NCBI GenBank assembly: GCA_934662505.1
Contig: CAKUKE010000004.1
Coordinates: 62,001-126,000 of the forward strand
DNA length: 64,000 bases
Direction of reading: 5' to 3'
From: an uncultured Clostridia bacterium
GTDB taxonomy: Bacteria; Bacillota; Clostridia; Christensenellales; Aristaeellaceae
The translations under genes and the position numbers were made by a program. Of this stretch, positions 1 to 8,470 are shown piece by piece (position 1 is the first letter of the stretch; each line of letters starts with the position of its first letter). The notes under the pieces were generated by a model. It had not been told where the DNA came from, made no database searches, and was given only the letters and a program-made list of their open reading frames with translations.

Positions 1-3000
1 GTCACGCCCCGGACAAGCACCCTGACCTCGTCGGTCACAGGGGTGATGCGGAGCTCGTTCTGCACCTTGTTGATGATGTAGTTGCCGGCCTTGAAGCCTT
101 CGCCCACATCATATTCGATGGTGTTGTACTTTGCGCCCTCGGACACGTTGGTCACGCTGCCGGTCGCGCGGATGTTCGTCACTTCGCCTTCCACAAAGGT
201 GCCGGTCTGGGTGATCTCCTGGGTGATCTTCCCATGGTCCAGCAGCCACTTGCTGGTCAGCGGGGTGCCGTCGTACACCTTTTCGCCGCCGGCGCTGACG
301 AGGGTCACTTCACGGGGGTTGATGGTGAGCTTGCCCGGGTTCGCCGTCACGGTGAACTGGTCGGTCACATCGTTGCCCTGCGCGTCGGTCACCTTCGCGG
401 TGCCGGTCACTACGTTGTCGTAGTGATTTGCATCCTTCCCGCTGACGGTCGCCGTCAGGCCGGACACGATGTACTTGACCTGCTGGCCGTTCAGGGTAAG
501 GGTCACTTCCACCGTACCGTCCGCCAGCTCGCGGACGATTTCGGTGTCCTTAAAGCCGGAGACGGTATGGGTCGCGCCGTCGTAGGTGACTTCGTCGCTC
601 TTGGCCTCGAGGGTGATCTGCCGCTGCGCAGCGTTGGTCACCGTCAGGGTACCGTCCTTCAGGATGATGCGGTAGTTCTTTTCCTTGACGACATTCGTAT
701 TGAGCTGATAGGCGGTAATCACGTTGGGAGAGGAGCCGGGGACGGTCTGGCTGCCCGTCACGGTGACGGAGAGCAGCGCGTTTTCATTGCCCTCCACAAA
801 GCGGTTCTTGGTGATGGTGTAGCCGCTGTTGGTCAGCGGGGTACCGTCGTACGCCTTGGTGGCCGAGTTGGCGGTCAGCTCCACCTCCAGGGGGTTCACC
901 ACCAGCTGACCGTCTTTCTCCAGCACGAACTCCACTTTTTCAAAGTTGTTGCTGATGTTTTCAAAGTCGCTTTTCTGGATGCCCATCGGGTAGGTGTCCG
1001 CATCCACGCCCTCGGCGACCGCTTTGCCGTTGAAGCGGAAGCAGTCGCTGGTATACAGCGTGTTGTCGGCGCTCCAGTCATAGCCGGTGACGGTATGCTT
1101 CGTGCCGTTGTAGGTCCGGGTATCCGTATGACCCTTGATGGTCACGGTCACCTTGTCGGTCACGGGATCGATGATCAGCTGACCCTTCACGGCTTCGGAC
1201 ACGTAATACTGGCCGTTCACCACGGTGCCGACGGCATTCGCGGGGAATTCGGCGTCATAGGTGCCCGCATCGGTGCCCTTAGCGCCCACGGTGAAGCCGG
1301 TGGCCGCCAGCAGGTCGGCGGGGGCAGCGGTTCCATCCGGCAGAATCTGACCGGTGAAGCCGGACACGCTGTGTTCCTTACCGTCGTATGTGACGGTGTC
1401 GCTGTTGCCCTGCAGCGCGATGTTCTTATAATAGTAGAAATTGACGACGTTTTCGCCGGTGCCGATGGTCAGATGCACCGTCTCGTTGGAGACGGGGGTG
1501 TAGTTTGTCACCGCCAGAGGTGCAAGGCTCTTCACATCGTTAAAGGTGCAGCCGGTCACGGTGGTGCTTTCCGCCACCTTGTCCTTGGTGCCGACCCAGT
1601 AGTAGTTGATGGTATAGCTCAGGTCGGCGCGCTTCGTGTAGACCACGGTGTGCTCCACGTTGCCCGCGCCCATGGTGCCCGACACGGCTTCCTCGCTGGC
1701 GGTATAGCCGTTAATGTCGGGAGAATCCACGCGGTACCATACACCCACAGTGAGCACGTCGCTGAAATCGTCCGCCGCCTTATTGCCGCCCAGCGGATTG
1801 TCCGCGGGCGCCTGACCGTCGGCATAGACATAGTGGATGGTCACGGTGAACTGGTTCAGGTCGAAGTACAGCTTCAGCACGGTGGAGCCGTCCGCCGCGA
1901 CCGTCGCGGTCAGGGTGGAAGCGCCCTCGTTCAGCTTGTACTGGCCGTTCCGAGTCTGACCTTTGTCCGTATCGGTGACGCTGACCGTCTGATCGGTCGC
2001 GCCGTTATTGCGGATGGCGGTCAGAGAATCATCCTTCGCATAGCCCTGCTGGTTGTCGTTCTGATAGTAGAACTCCACGGTGTAGGGCATGTCGGTACGC
2101 GCCGTCCACTGGGCGGTCACGGTGTCGTCGCTGGTCAGCGAAATGTCGCTGCCGCCATTCCACATATTGCCCGCCAGATCCTTCCACCCTCCGAAGGTGT
2201 AGCCCGCACGGGTGGGGGTGGGCAGCTGATGCTTCTGGTTTTTGTACAGGGTCTCGCTGGGCAGGGTGGCAGCGCCGTCCACATTGCCGCCCGCCAGCTC
2301 AAAGCTGAGGGTGAAGCGGTCGGACTCGGTGATGTACTGGGCGTACAGGGTCACCGCGCCGGTCACCAGCAGCTTGTCGCCGGGATAGTACTTGTCGCCC
2401 GTGCCGTCCGCGTTCAGCGTCCAGTGGGAGAAGGCCTTGCCGTTCTTGGTCAGGTTCGCGCCCGCGCGCACGTCCGCATAGGACTCTTTGACCACATAGT
2501 GCTGGCTGTCCTCAGGCGGGTTGCCCTTGCCGCCGTTTTTGTCATAGGTCACCTGCACGCTGCCCTTGGGGATAAAGTAGGGACGCAGCACGATGTTTTC
2601 CTTGATGACGGTGGCAAAGTTGAAGGGATGCAGCTGACCGTCCACTTCCCGCGCCCAGTAGACAAACTCGTAGCCTTCAGACGCGGTGGGGGTGGGCAGC
2701 TTGGTCTGATCGATGGTTTTGCCATATTCCACATCGATCTGCTCAGCGCTGCCGCCCACCATGACGGTGAAGTACTCGGCAGACACCTCAGGCTTGACCC
2801 AGTGGGCATAGAGCACCACGTCCGAGGCGGGCATGGTACCGAAGGTGTAGGGCGAACCGGAGCCCTTGTTGTTGTCGTACCAGCCGGCGAACTTGTAGCC
2901 TTCCTTGCCCGCAGGAGCGTCGGAGGCAGCCGGCTCGTAACCCGCATAGCCGCTCAGATCCGCTTCAAACTGATGAGTCGCGCTGCGGATCAGCGTGTTG

Positions 3001-4577
3001 TCGCTGTTATTGAAGGTGAGGGTGTAGGTGTTGCGGGTGTAGTAGAACTTGGAGCCGTTATAGGTGCTCCCGTTTTTAGTGCTGATGGCAGTGTTGCAGG
3101 TGAAGCCGGTAATGTCGTACCGTTCCTCATCCGATACCGACAGTCCGCCGTTCGATTTTGCGGTATCGGTATGATGCACCTTATACGTTTTGCCGCTTAC
3201 CACAGTTCCCGTTTCGCCAGCCAGCACCTCCACATAATAGGTCGCAGTGGAGGTGGAATAACCGGTCTGCTGACCGTAGAAGTTCTTGCCGCCGGAGGGC
3301 ATGATCTCCAGATAGCTCTGCGCCGTATTGGTGCTGTTTCTATTCACGTACCAGCCGCCGCCCGGCCACTTGCCGCCGATGAAGGCGCCGTACTTGGCGG
3401 TGATGCGCTTGGAGGTATCTTCACTGTTTCCTCTGTTATTATAGAACCTGACCTCGTATACCTCGCGGGCATAGTACACGTTGATGACGGTGGAGCCGTC
3501 GCCCGCGATGGTCGCCGTTGCAGGCTCTACGTGGTCGAAATGGAAGTTGGTCAGATCCTTGCCGCTATAGGCGTAACCGTCCGCCGTGGTCTTGTTGATG
3601 GACACGGTGCTGCCCGTCGTGGCGGTGCCGGTATAGGAGCCAACATAAGAATAATTTTTGTCGTTGGCGTTTTCATAGAGGAACACCACGGTGTAGTTCA
3701 CGCTCTGCGCCGTCCAGCGGGCGGTGAGGGTGATGTTTTCCGTCAGCGTGCCGCCGAAGGTGAAGGCCGCGCCGGACGCGTCGAACCAGCCGTCAAACCG
3801 GTAGCCCGGACGCACCGGGTCGGCAGGGCGAACGGTGTTGCCCACGACGAACTCCGGCTCGATGGCCGCGCCGCCGTCCACGTCAAAGGTGATCCAGTGG
3901 CCGGTGGCCACGTCGGGGTAGAGGTGCACGTCGCCGGTCAGGTTTTCATAGGTCGCCTGCGCGGGCGCGCCGCCTTCCAGCCAGCCCTCAAACTCCTGAT
4001 TGCCGCTCAGCGAGGGGCGCACGTCGGAGGTGGTCAGGGCGTCGGTGGTTTCACCCACCACCCATTCCTTGGTTCTGAGTACGCGGCCGTCCTGCTCGTC
4101 CACGTCGTGGAAGAACAGGTAGTACACGTCCTGATAGGCCGCCGCGTAGACGGTGGTCTCATCCTGCGCCAGCGCGTCGGTAAACGCCTGACCCACCGGC
4201 GCGGCGTCGGCGCCGTAGCCGGACTGCTTCACCCAGCCGGTGAACTTGTGGTTGGCAGTTTCCTGCACCTGCGGGACGATCATCGTCTCGCCCGGCAGCA
4301 GGTACTGTTCCGCCACCGTGGCGCCGCCGTCCGTAAAGACGACGTGCCACGTGTTTTTATAGGCGGCCACCCTGCGCAGGGACAGCCCACGGGTCTCGGT
4401 CTTCATGCCGGTGACCACAGTGGCGTCTTCCCCGTTCAGCGCGCCGTCCTCCGTTCGGGTCTCAACAACGGTACCGGCGGGGGCGGCTTCATCCGCCAGC
4501 ACGCCGACGGGCGCGCTGCTGAACACCATGATCAGGGTCATCAGCATCGCGATCCATTGCCGCAGCTTCGCTTTCAT
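1..4577 (-). CDS. Giant secreted InlB-repeat / MBG-repeat surface protein (3' end outside window)
   Basis: An open frame runs without a stop from ATG at 4577 to the window edge, at least 1525 residues. The start has AGGAGG four to ten bases upstream. Residues 1-29 form a signal peptide (MKAKLRQWIAMLMTLIMVFS then a cleavage region ending GVLADEA). Residues of about 45-1045 hold many InlB B-type (Listeria-Bacteroides) repeats, seen as GYxFxGWxDxxG and VxLYAxW patterns. From about residue 1050 on there are MBG-like repeats with YDGxxHTVSGF and KAYDGTPLT patterns. Known family members are secreted or wall-anchored adhesins of gut Firmicutes. The anchor (LPXTG or other) would lie beyond the edge, so I cannot say how it is held. 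It follows a small secreted protein on the same strand (92-base gap), so the two probably form an operon. An antisense open frame covers nearly the same span and is a shadow. Confidence 0.85.
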   Translation of the reverse strand, partial: MKAKLRQWIAMLMTLIMVFSSAPVGVLADEAAPAGTVVETRTEDGALNGEDATVVTGMKTETRGLSLRRVAAYKNTWHVVFTDGGATVAEQYLLPGETMIVPQVQETANHKFTGWVKQSGYGADAAPVGQAFTDALAQDETTVYAAAYQDVYYLFFHDVDEQDGRVLRTKEWVVGETTDALTTSDVRPSLSGNQEFEGWLEGGAPAQATYENLTGDVHLYPDVATGHWITFDVDGGAAIEPEFVVGNTVRPADPVRPGYRFDGWFDASGAAFTFGGTLTENITLTARWTAQSVNYTVVFLYENANDKNYSYVGSYTGTATTGSTVSINKTTADGYAYSGKDLTNFHFDHVEPATATIAGDGSTVINVYYAREVYEVRFYNNRGNSEDTSKRITAKYGAFIGGKWPGGGWYVNRNSTNTAQSYLEIMPSGGKNFYGQQTGYSTSTATYYVEVLAGETGTVVSGKTYKVHHTDTAKSNGGLSVSDEERYDITGFTCNTAISTKNGSTYNGSKFYYTRNTYTLTFNNSDNTLIRSATHQFEADLSGYAGYEPAASDAPAGKEGYKFAGWYDNNKGSGSPYTFGTMPASDVVLYAHWVKPEVSAEYFTVMVGGSAEQIDVEYGKTIDQTKLPTPTASEGYEFVYWAREVDGQLHPFNFATVIKENIVLRPYFIPKGSVQVTYDKNGGKGNPPEDSQHYVVKESYADVRAGANLTKNGKAFSHWTLNADGTGDKYYPGDKLLVTGAVTLYAQYITESDRFTLSFELAGGNVDGAATLPSETLYKNQKHQLPTPTRAGYTFGGWKDLAGNMWNGGSDISLTSDDTVTAQWTARTDMPYTVEFYYQNDNQQGYAKDDSLTAIRNNGATDQTVSVTDTDKGQTRNGQYKLNEGASTLTATVAADGSTVLKLYFDLNQFTVTIHYVYADGQAPADNPLGGNKAADDFSDVLTVGVWYRVDSPDINGYTASEEAVSGTMGAGNVEHTVVYTKRADLSYTINYYWVGTKDKVAESTTVTGCTFNDVKSLAPLAVTNYTPVSNETVHLTIGTGENVVNFYYYKNIALQGNSDTVTYDGKEHSVSGFTGQILPDGTAAPADLLAATGFTVGAKGTDAGTYDAEFPANAVGTVVNGQYYVSEAVKGQLIIDPVTDKVTVTIKGHTDTRTYNGTKHTVTGYDWSADNTLYTSDCFRFNGKAVAEGVDADTYPMGIQKSDFENISNNFEKVEFVLEKDGQLVVNPLEVELTANSATKAYDGTPLTNSGYTITKNRFVEGNENALLSVTVTGSQTVPGSSPNVITAYQLNTNVVKEKNYRIILKDGTLTVTNAAQRQITLEAKSDEVTYDGATHTVSGFKDTEIVRELADGTVEVTLTLNGQQVKYIVSGLTATVSGKDANHYDNVVTGTAKVTDAQGNDVTDQFTVTANPGKLTINPREVTLVSAGGEKVYDGTPLTSKWLLDHGKITQEITQTGTFVEGEVTNIRATGSVTNVSEGAKYNTIEYDVGEGFKAGNYIINKVQNELRITPVTDEVRVLVRGV

Positions 4578-4598
4578 TTTGCTTCCTCCTACCTCGCC

Positions 4599-4618
4599 CC
4601 GCCCGGCTCGCCGGGCGG
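4599..4618 (-). promoter_or_regulatory. Stem-loop just ahead of the giant-protein RBS
   Basis: An eight-base perfect stem (CCGCCCGG / CCGGGCGG, loop of four) sits about ten bases upstream of the AGGAGG of the giant protein, in the 92-base gap after the small secreted gene. It has no T-run, so it is not a simple terminator. It may protect or process the mRNA or tune translation of the second gene; this is inference. Confidence 0.35.
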
Positions 4619-4669
4619 CACGCAATTTTCAAAGCTTGATCCTTTTTTCAGGCCGACAGGCGGCCGGGA

Positions 4670-5239
4670 TTACTTTTCCACGATCCCCGCGGTGATCTCC
4701 ACCAGCACCCGCCAGTCGGCGTTGTAGGCGCTCTCGTCCATGGTGAAGGAATAATAGGGGTCGTTCTGCCCGCCCACGCTGTACCAGTCGCCGCCGTCGC
4801 TGCGCTGCCAGCAGAAGGTGTAGGTGAGGTTGTCGTACCCGTTGAACACGGCCACCAGCGTCACCCGCATGCCGGCGCGGAAAAAGTCGCCGTCATACAC
4901 CGCGTACACATCGATGGAGCGGTCGGGGTTCAGCGCGTCCTCCAGGGTGAACACCTTTTCCGCATCCTCGGGCAGGGTGGAGCCGTCCGCAAGGGACACC
5001 GCCGGGGTCTCTTCCGGAGCCGCCGCGCCGTCCTCCTGCGCGGGGGTTTCGTCCGGGTATTCCAGCACAACCTGGCTTTCCTCCGGGTACTCCAGCACGA
5101 TCTCGTTCGCGTCCGGGTATTCCAGCACGATCTCCCCGTTCTCCGTGGCCTCTTCCGCCAGCGCCGCGCCGCACAGCAGCGCCAGCGCCATCATGAGCGC
5201 CATGAGCCTTTTGACGACAGACACGGTTTGTTTTTTCAT
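4670..5239 (-). CDS. Small secreted protein with VLEYP tandem repeats
   Basis: 189 residues, ATG at 5239 with GGAGG upstream. Residues 1-28 are a signal peptide ending LCGAALA-EE. Residues 34-65 hold three copies of a ten-residue repeat (EIVLEYPDAN, EIVLEYPEES, QVVLEYPDET), then an acidic, Pro/Ala-rich linker to about residue 100. The C-terminal 80 residues look like an Ig/PKD-like fold (FRAGMRVTLVAVFNGYDNLTYTFCWQRS ... DWRVLVEITA). I do not recognise a named family. It is the first gene of a likely two-gene operon with the giant InlB-repeat protein, so it may be a partner or chaperone of that surface protein. A clear promoter with direct repeats lies upstream. Confidence 0.8.
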   Translation of the reverse strand: MKKQTVSVVKRLMALMMALALLCGAALAEEATENGEIVLEYPDANEIVLEYPEESQVVLEYPDETPAQEDGAAAPEETPAVSLADGSTLPEDAEKVFTLEDALNPDRSIDVYAVYDGDFFRAGMRVTLVAVFNGYDNLTYTFCWQRSDGGDWYSVGGQNDPYYSFTMDESAYNADWRVLVEITAGIVEK

Positions 5240-5313
5240 AAGAAGACCTCCATCATATGATTTTATTTCAGTCTGTTGGCACCTATGTAATGGAAAAACC
5301 TTTCCTTACTTTC

Positions 5314-5348
5314 ATTATACCCGTCATCGGTTACATAAAACGTTACAT
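5314..5348 (-). promoter_or_regulatory. Promoter with SARP-type heptamer direct repeats
   Basis: Read on the minus strand, ATGTAAC (5348-5342) and ATGTAAC (5336-5330) form a direct repeat with a 12-base period, ending 10 bases before a perfect -10 TATAAT (5319-5314). There is no good -35. SARP regulators are known to bind heptameric direct repeats that replace the -35 and end about eight bases before the -10. The gene just upstream encodes a SARP/BTAD-type regulator, so this is its likely operator, driving the two secreted genes. Confidence 0.6.
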
Positions 5349-5389
5349 GACCCCTTTTTTTCAGCTGATTTTGTGTTCATTTTTTGTTA

Positions 5390-6593
5390 TCATTTTTCGA
5401 CGGAACCCGCCTGCTCCACCAGCGGCCCGATGCGCCAGCGCAGGGGGATGTGGCCGAAGGGGGTGCGGCGGAACCTGTCGCACACGTGCGCCATGGTGGC
5501 CTCGCTCCTCTGGTCGCTGCCCACGGGCAGGAGCATGACGTACATATCCGGCGCGAAACGGCAGATGATGTCGCCCCGCCGCAGCGCGGCGCACAGGGTG
5601 ACCTGCAGGGCGGCCATGGCCTGCTCCCGGGTTTCGCTGTCCAGCGGCCGGTTTTCCTCGCCCAGCATGACCGCCGCCAGATGGATGACCACGCCCAGAT
5701 GCTCCAGATTGCGCACCCGCAGGTTGTACACATCCCGGAACACGGCGTACTCGCACACAAAAGCCCCGCTGCTGTCGGCGCCCTCGGACAATTCCGCCCG
5801 GATGGCGGCCAGATCCAGCGTGGGCACCCGTCCAGCCCGCATCACTTTTTTGTAAAAGTTCTGCAATTCCTCGCTGGGGTTCATGCCCAGATAACGGTAG
5901 CTCAGGTGCACCGCGTGACGGTAGTGGCTGACGGCCTGCGCGCGCTGACCGGTGCGCAGCAGCGCGTTCATCATTTCCACATGCAGCCGGTCGTCGTAAG
6001 GATCCGCCGCCAGCGCCCGGCGGCACGCCTCGCAGACGGCGCTTTCATCGCCCCGTTCGTGGAGCAGGGCGATGCAGGCGTACACCGCGTTCATGTAGCG
6101 GCTGTGCAGGTTGTAGGCGCGACCCTGCGACCAGTGCGCGCCCGCGTCCTGCCAGAGCAGGTCGCCCCGGTAGACGGTCAGCAGCCGCTCGCTGTCCGCC
6201 AGCCGCCGCTCGGGCGGGAGGTCTTCCTCCTCCAGACGGTCCAGCAGCGCCTCCGTCTCGTAAAGATCCACCGTCAGCCCGGGCAGCAGTTCGAACCGGT
6301 AGGCGCCCCGGGTGGCACGCACACAGCCGCCCAGCCCCGCCGACGCCCGCTCCAGCGCGGCGCGCAGCCGGCTGACCAGCGTCTTGAGGGCGTTTTCCGG
6401 GTTGCCCGTTTTTTCCTCGCTCCAGAGCATGCTCATCAGCCGGGTGGTGGGCACCGCCTCGTCCCGCTGCAGGGATCAGCACCTCTAAAAGCGCCGTCCC
6501 CTTGCGAGATTTGCGCACCTCGCCGCCGACGGACACGCCGTTGCGGCACACGTCGAAAGCGCCCATCAGCCGGATTTCGACGTTTTCCTGCAT
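5390..6593 (-). CDS. SARP/BTAD-family transcriptional activator, apparent frameshift
   Basis: The N-terminal winged-helix part starts at ATG 6593 (MQENVEIRLMGAFDVC..., GGAGG six bases upstream) and the rest is open from about 6480 to the stop at 5390 in another frame. The two halves join cleanly (…ALLEVLI + LQRDEAVPTTRLMSMLW…) if one C is removed from the run of three at 6472-6474. The joined product is about 400 residues: OmpR-like winged helix (about 1-95), then a bacterial transcriptional activation (BTAD) TPR-like domain (to about 245), then a C-terminal domain of about 150 residues that I do not recognise. The frameshift could be a sequencing error, a true mutation or phase variation. 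As drawn, only a version lacking part of the DNA-binding domain (GTG at 6454) could be made. It likely controls the secreted genes downstream. Confidence 0.75.
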
Positions 6594-7100
6594 TCCGATC
6601 CTCCGCTTCCGGGTTACAAAACAAGACCACCTTTTTTCAGGCATGATATTATACCATTTTTTGAAAACCTGTTGCAATATTTCCAGCACGTCATTTACGC
6701 AGAAAAACGGGTCTTTTACGTAAAAAAAGAGGGCGGCCGTATGAAACACCCTCTTTTCCGCCTGATTTTTTCTATTATGTTATCTGATTTTTCTTATTAA
6801 ATGAAAGCCTTTTTACCAGCGCTTTATCTTGTTTCCAGATTCATCTGGAAACAGGAATTAGATGGAGACGGAAACCGGCTGTTTCTCCCTGCCTGCCCGC
6901 AGCGCGCCGCCTTCCATTTCGTCCTGCAGGGTGTTCGGTCGCCCGCTTCCCCTGCCTGCCCGCAGCGTCCCGGAGAGGCACGGACGGGATCGATACGCCC
7001 GTCCCATCCGCCCGGCGATGCGCAGCACCCCCAGGCAGAGACGGAGGGAATACGGTGAAAGCGCCCGCTCCCATTTCCCCGCCGTGACCCGTTTTTCCGT
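6594..7100. other. Non-coding spacer
   Basis: Besides the regulator promoter, I see a possible bidirectional hairpin at 6722-6756 (AAAGAGGG pairing with CCCTCTTTT, loop about 15) and two copies of a CTGCCTGCCCGCAGCG block near 6890 and 6952. No supported gene. Confidence 0.5.
6648..6677 (-). promoter_or_regulatory. Promoter of the SARP-type regulator
   Basis: On the minus strand TTGCAA (6677-6672), an 18-base spacer and TATAAT (6653-6648) lie 55 bases before the regulator start. This also supports the ATG at 6593 over starts further downstream. Confidence 0.7.
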
Positions 7101-7136
7101 AAAAAAAGAACCGTCCCTTTTTTGAGGGACGGTTCC
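7101..7136 (-). terminator. nagB terminator
   Basis: On the minus strand GAACCGTCCC pairs with GGGACGGTTC across a short A-rich loop and is followed by seven T. It lies 12 bases after the nagB stop codon. Confidence 0.9.
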
Positions 7137-7147
7137 GATGGTCTGAA

Positions 7148-7867
7148 TTACAGCAGGGACGCCGCGTCCTTGTCCACCAGAATGGTGGCATGGGGATGGG
7201 AACGGAGGATGGAGGCCTGCACATGGGGCGTCATATCGCCGCGCACGGTGTCGTAGATGGCCTGCGCCTTGTCCTTGCCCATGGCAATGAGCACCACTTC
7301 GCGGGCGTTCATGATGCCGCCGATGCCCAGAGAAATGGCCTTGCGGGGCACCTGATCGATGCTGTCGAAGAAGCGCTTGTTGGCGTCGATGGTGCTTTCG
7401 GTCAGGTTGACGATCTGGGTGCCGTAGACGTAACGGTCGGCGGGCTCGTTGAAGCCGATGTGACCGTTGCGGCCGATGCCCAGCAGCTGCATGTCGATGC
7501 CGCCGGCCGCCTGAATGGCCGCGTCATACCGACGGGCTTCCGCTTCCATATCGGGAGCGTTGCCGTCGGGCAGGTTGGTCGCCTTCATATTGATGTGGGA
7601 GAACAGGTTGGTGTTCATGAAGGAATGATAGCTTTCAGGATGGTTCACATCCAGACCCACATACTCGTCCAGGTTGAAGCTGATGCACTGGGAAAAATCC
7701 AGCACGCCTTCCTTGTACCATTCCACCAGCTGCGCATAGCAGCCCAGAGGAGAAGAACCGGTGGCCAGACCCAGCACGCTGTTGGGCTTGCGGATGACCT
7801 GAGAAGCAAACAGCGCGGCGGCAGCCTTGCCGACCTGTTCGGCATTGTCAAAAACACGAACCTCCAT
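7148..7867 (-). CDS. nagB: Glucosamine-6-phosphate deaminase
   Basis: 239 residues from ATG 7867, which has GGAGGG eight bases upstream; a frame-extended start further up lacks a binding site. The enzyme converts glucosamine-6-phosphate to fructose-6-phosphate and ammonia in the cytoplasm. Family marks are visible: the phosphate-binding GLATGSSP near residue 35, NLDEYVGL near 64 with the catalytic Asp, and LLGIGRNGHIGFNEP near 125 with the catalytic His/Glu region. Length is normal for the short bacterial form. It stands alone, without nagA, with its own promoter and terminator, so it is probably regulated separately by amino-sugar supply. Confidence 0.97.
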   Translation of the reverse strand: MEVRVFDNAEQVGKAAAALFASQVIRKPNSVLGLATGSSPLGCYAQLVEWYKEGVLDFSQCISFNLDEYVGLDVNHPESYHSFMNTNLFSHINMKATNLPDGNAPDMEAEARRYDAAIQAAGGIDMQLLGIGRNGHIGFNEPADRYVYGTQIVNLTESTIDANKRFFDSIDQVPRKAISLGIGGIMNAREVVLIAMGKDKAQAIYDTVRGDMTPHVQASILRSHPHATILVDKDAASLL

Positions 7868-7923
7868 GGTATATACCCTCCTTATCATTGACCCTTACGG
7901 GAACTTTGTGGTCGTTGCGTCTT

Positions 7924-7982
7924 ATTATACGTCTCCCTGCCGGGTTTTGCAAGTATTTATGAAAAAATGACGGGTTTTGCAA
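7924..7982 (-). promoter_or_regulatory. nagB promoter with duplicated upstream block
   Basis: On the minus strand TTGCAA (7952-7947), a 17-base spacer and TATAAT (7929-7924). The block CGGGTTTTGCAA (plus strand) that contains the -35 is repeated exactly 30 bases away (7941-7952 and 7971-7982), which could be a pair of operator half-sites or a local duplication. Confidence 0.7.
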
Positions 7983-8470
7983 CCTTTCCGGAGGCGGAAT
8001 ACTGGCTGCATCCATAACGCGCTGCAGGTACGGCGGCAGGGCAGACGTGGCGGGGCGGATGCGCCTGCTTTTCCGTTCAGGACGCGTGCCGTTTTTTTCT
8101 GCGCGGCATATCGTCCATGCCCCGGCGCAGCAGTTGCAGCCGAGCCCCGCACAGTCGCCTGTTTCAACCGGGACAGACATGACGCTGTCCACGTCCGAGC
8201 GTCCCCACACCGCGCGCCCCCATTTTCATGCCGCGCATACCTTCGTCAGCTCGTTCCCATGGCACGCAGCGCTGTTGTAAAGACGTTGCTGCGGAAAAAG
8301 AAACGGAAAACCCGTTTCTGCGATGCGCGGCGCGGCTCCTTGCGCCCTCCCGCATGGCAAAAAAGCCTGTCCGTACCGGAAGCCCGCCCTTTCATCATGA
8401 CGTTTTTGGACGCTTTCCGCATGACCCGCGCCGCCGCCCCATATGCATAGCAGCGGAAGGAGGGGTTCCG
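7983..8470. other. Non-coding spacer
   Basis: About 490 bases between the divergent nagB promoter and the flippase gene. Open frames here are short, overlap each other and lack binding sites. No RNA or repeat recognised. Confidence 0.4.

Noticed and set aside
234..4727. 1497-codon open frame on the plus strand
   Set aside because: Antisense shadow of the giant InlB-repeat gene. Its own product is low in expected composition (His/Val/Gly-rich, no domains), while the minus frame has a signal peptide, RBS and clear repeats.
6045..6749. 234-codon frame as the complete regulator
   Set aside because: Only its residues of about 53-93 are real protein; after the extra C it becomes Arg/Gly/Ala-rich shadow sequence.
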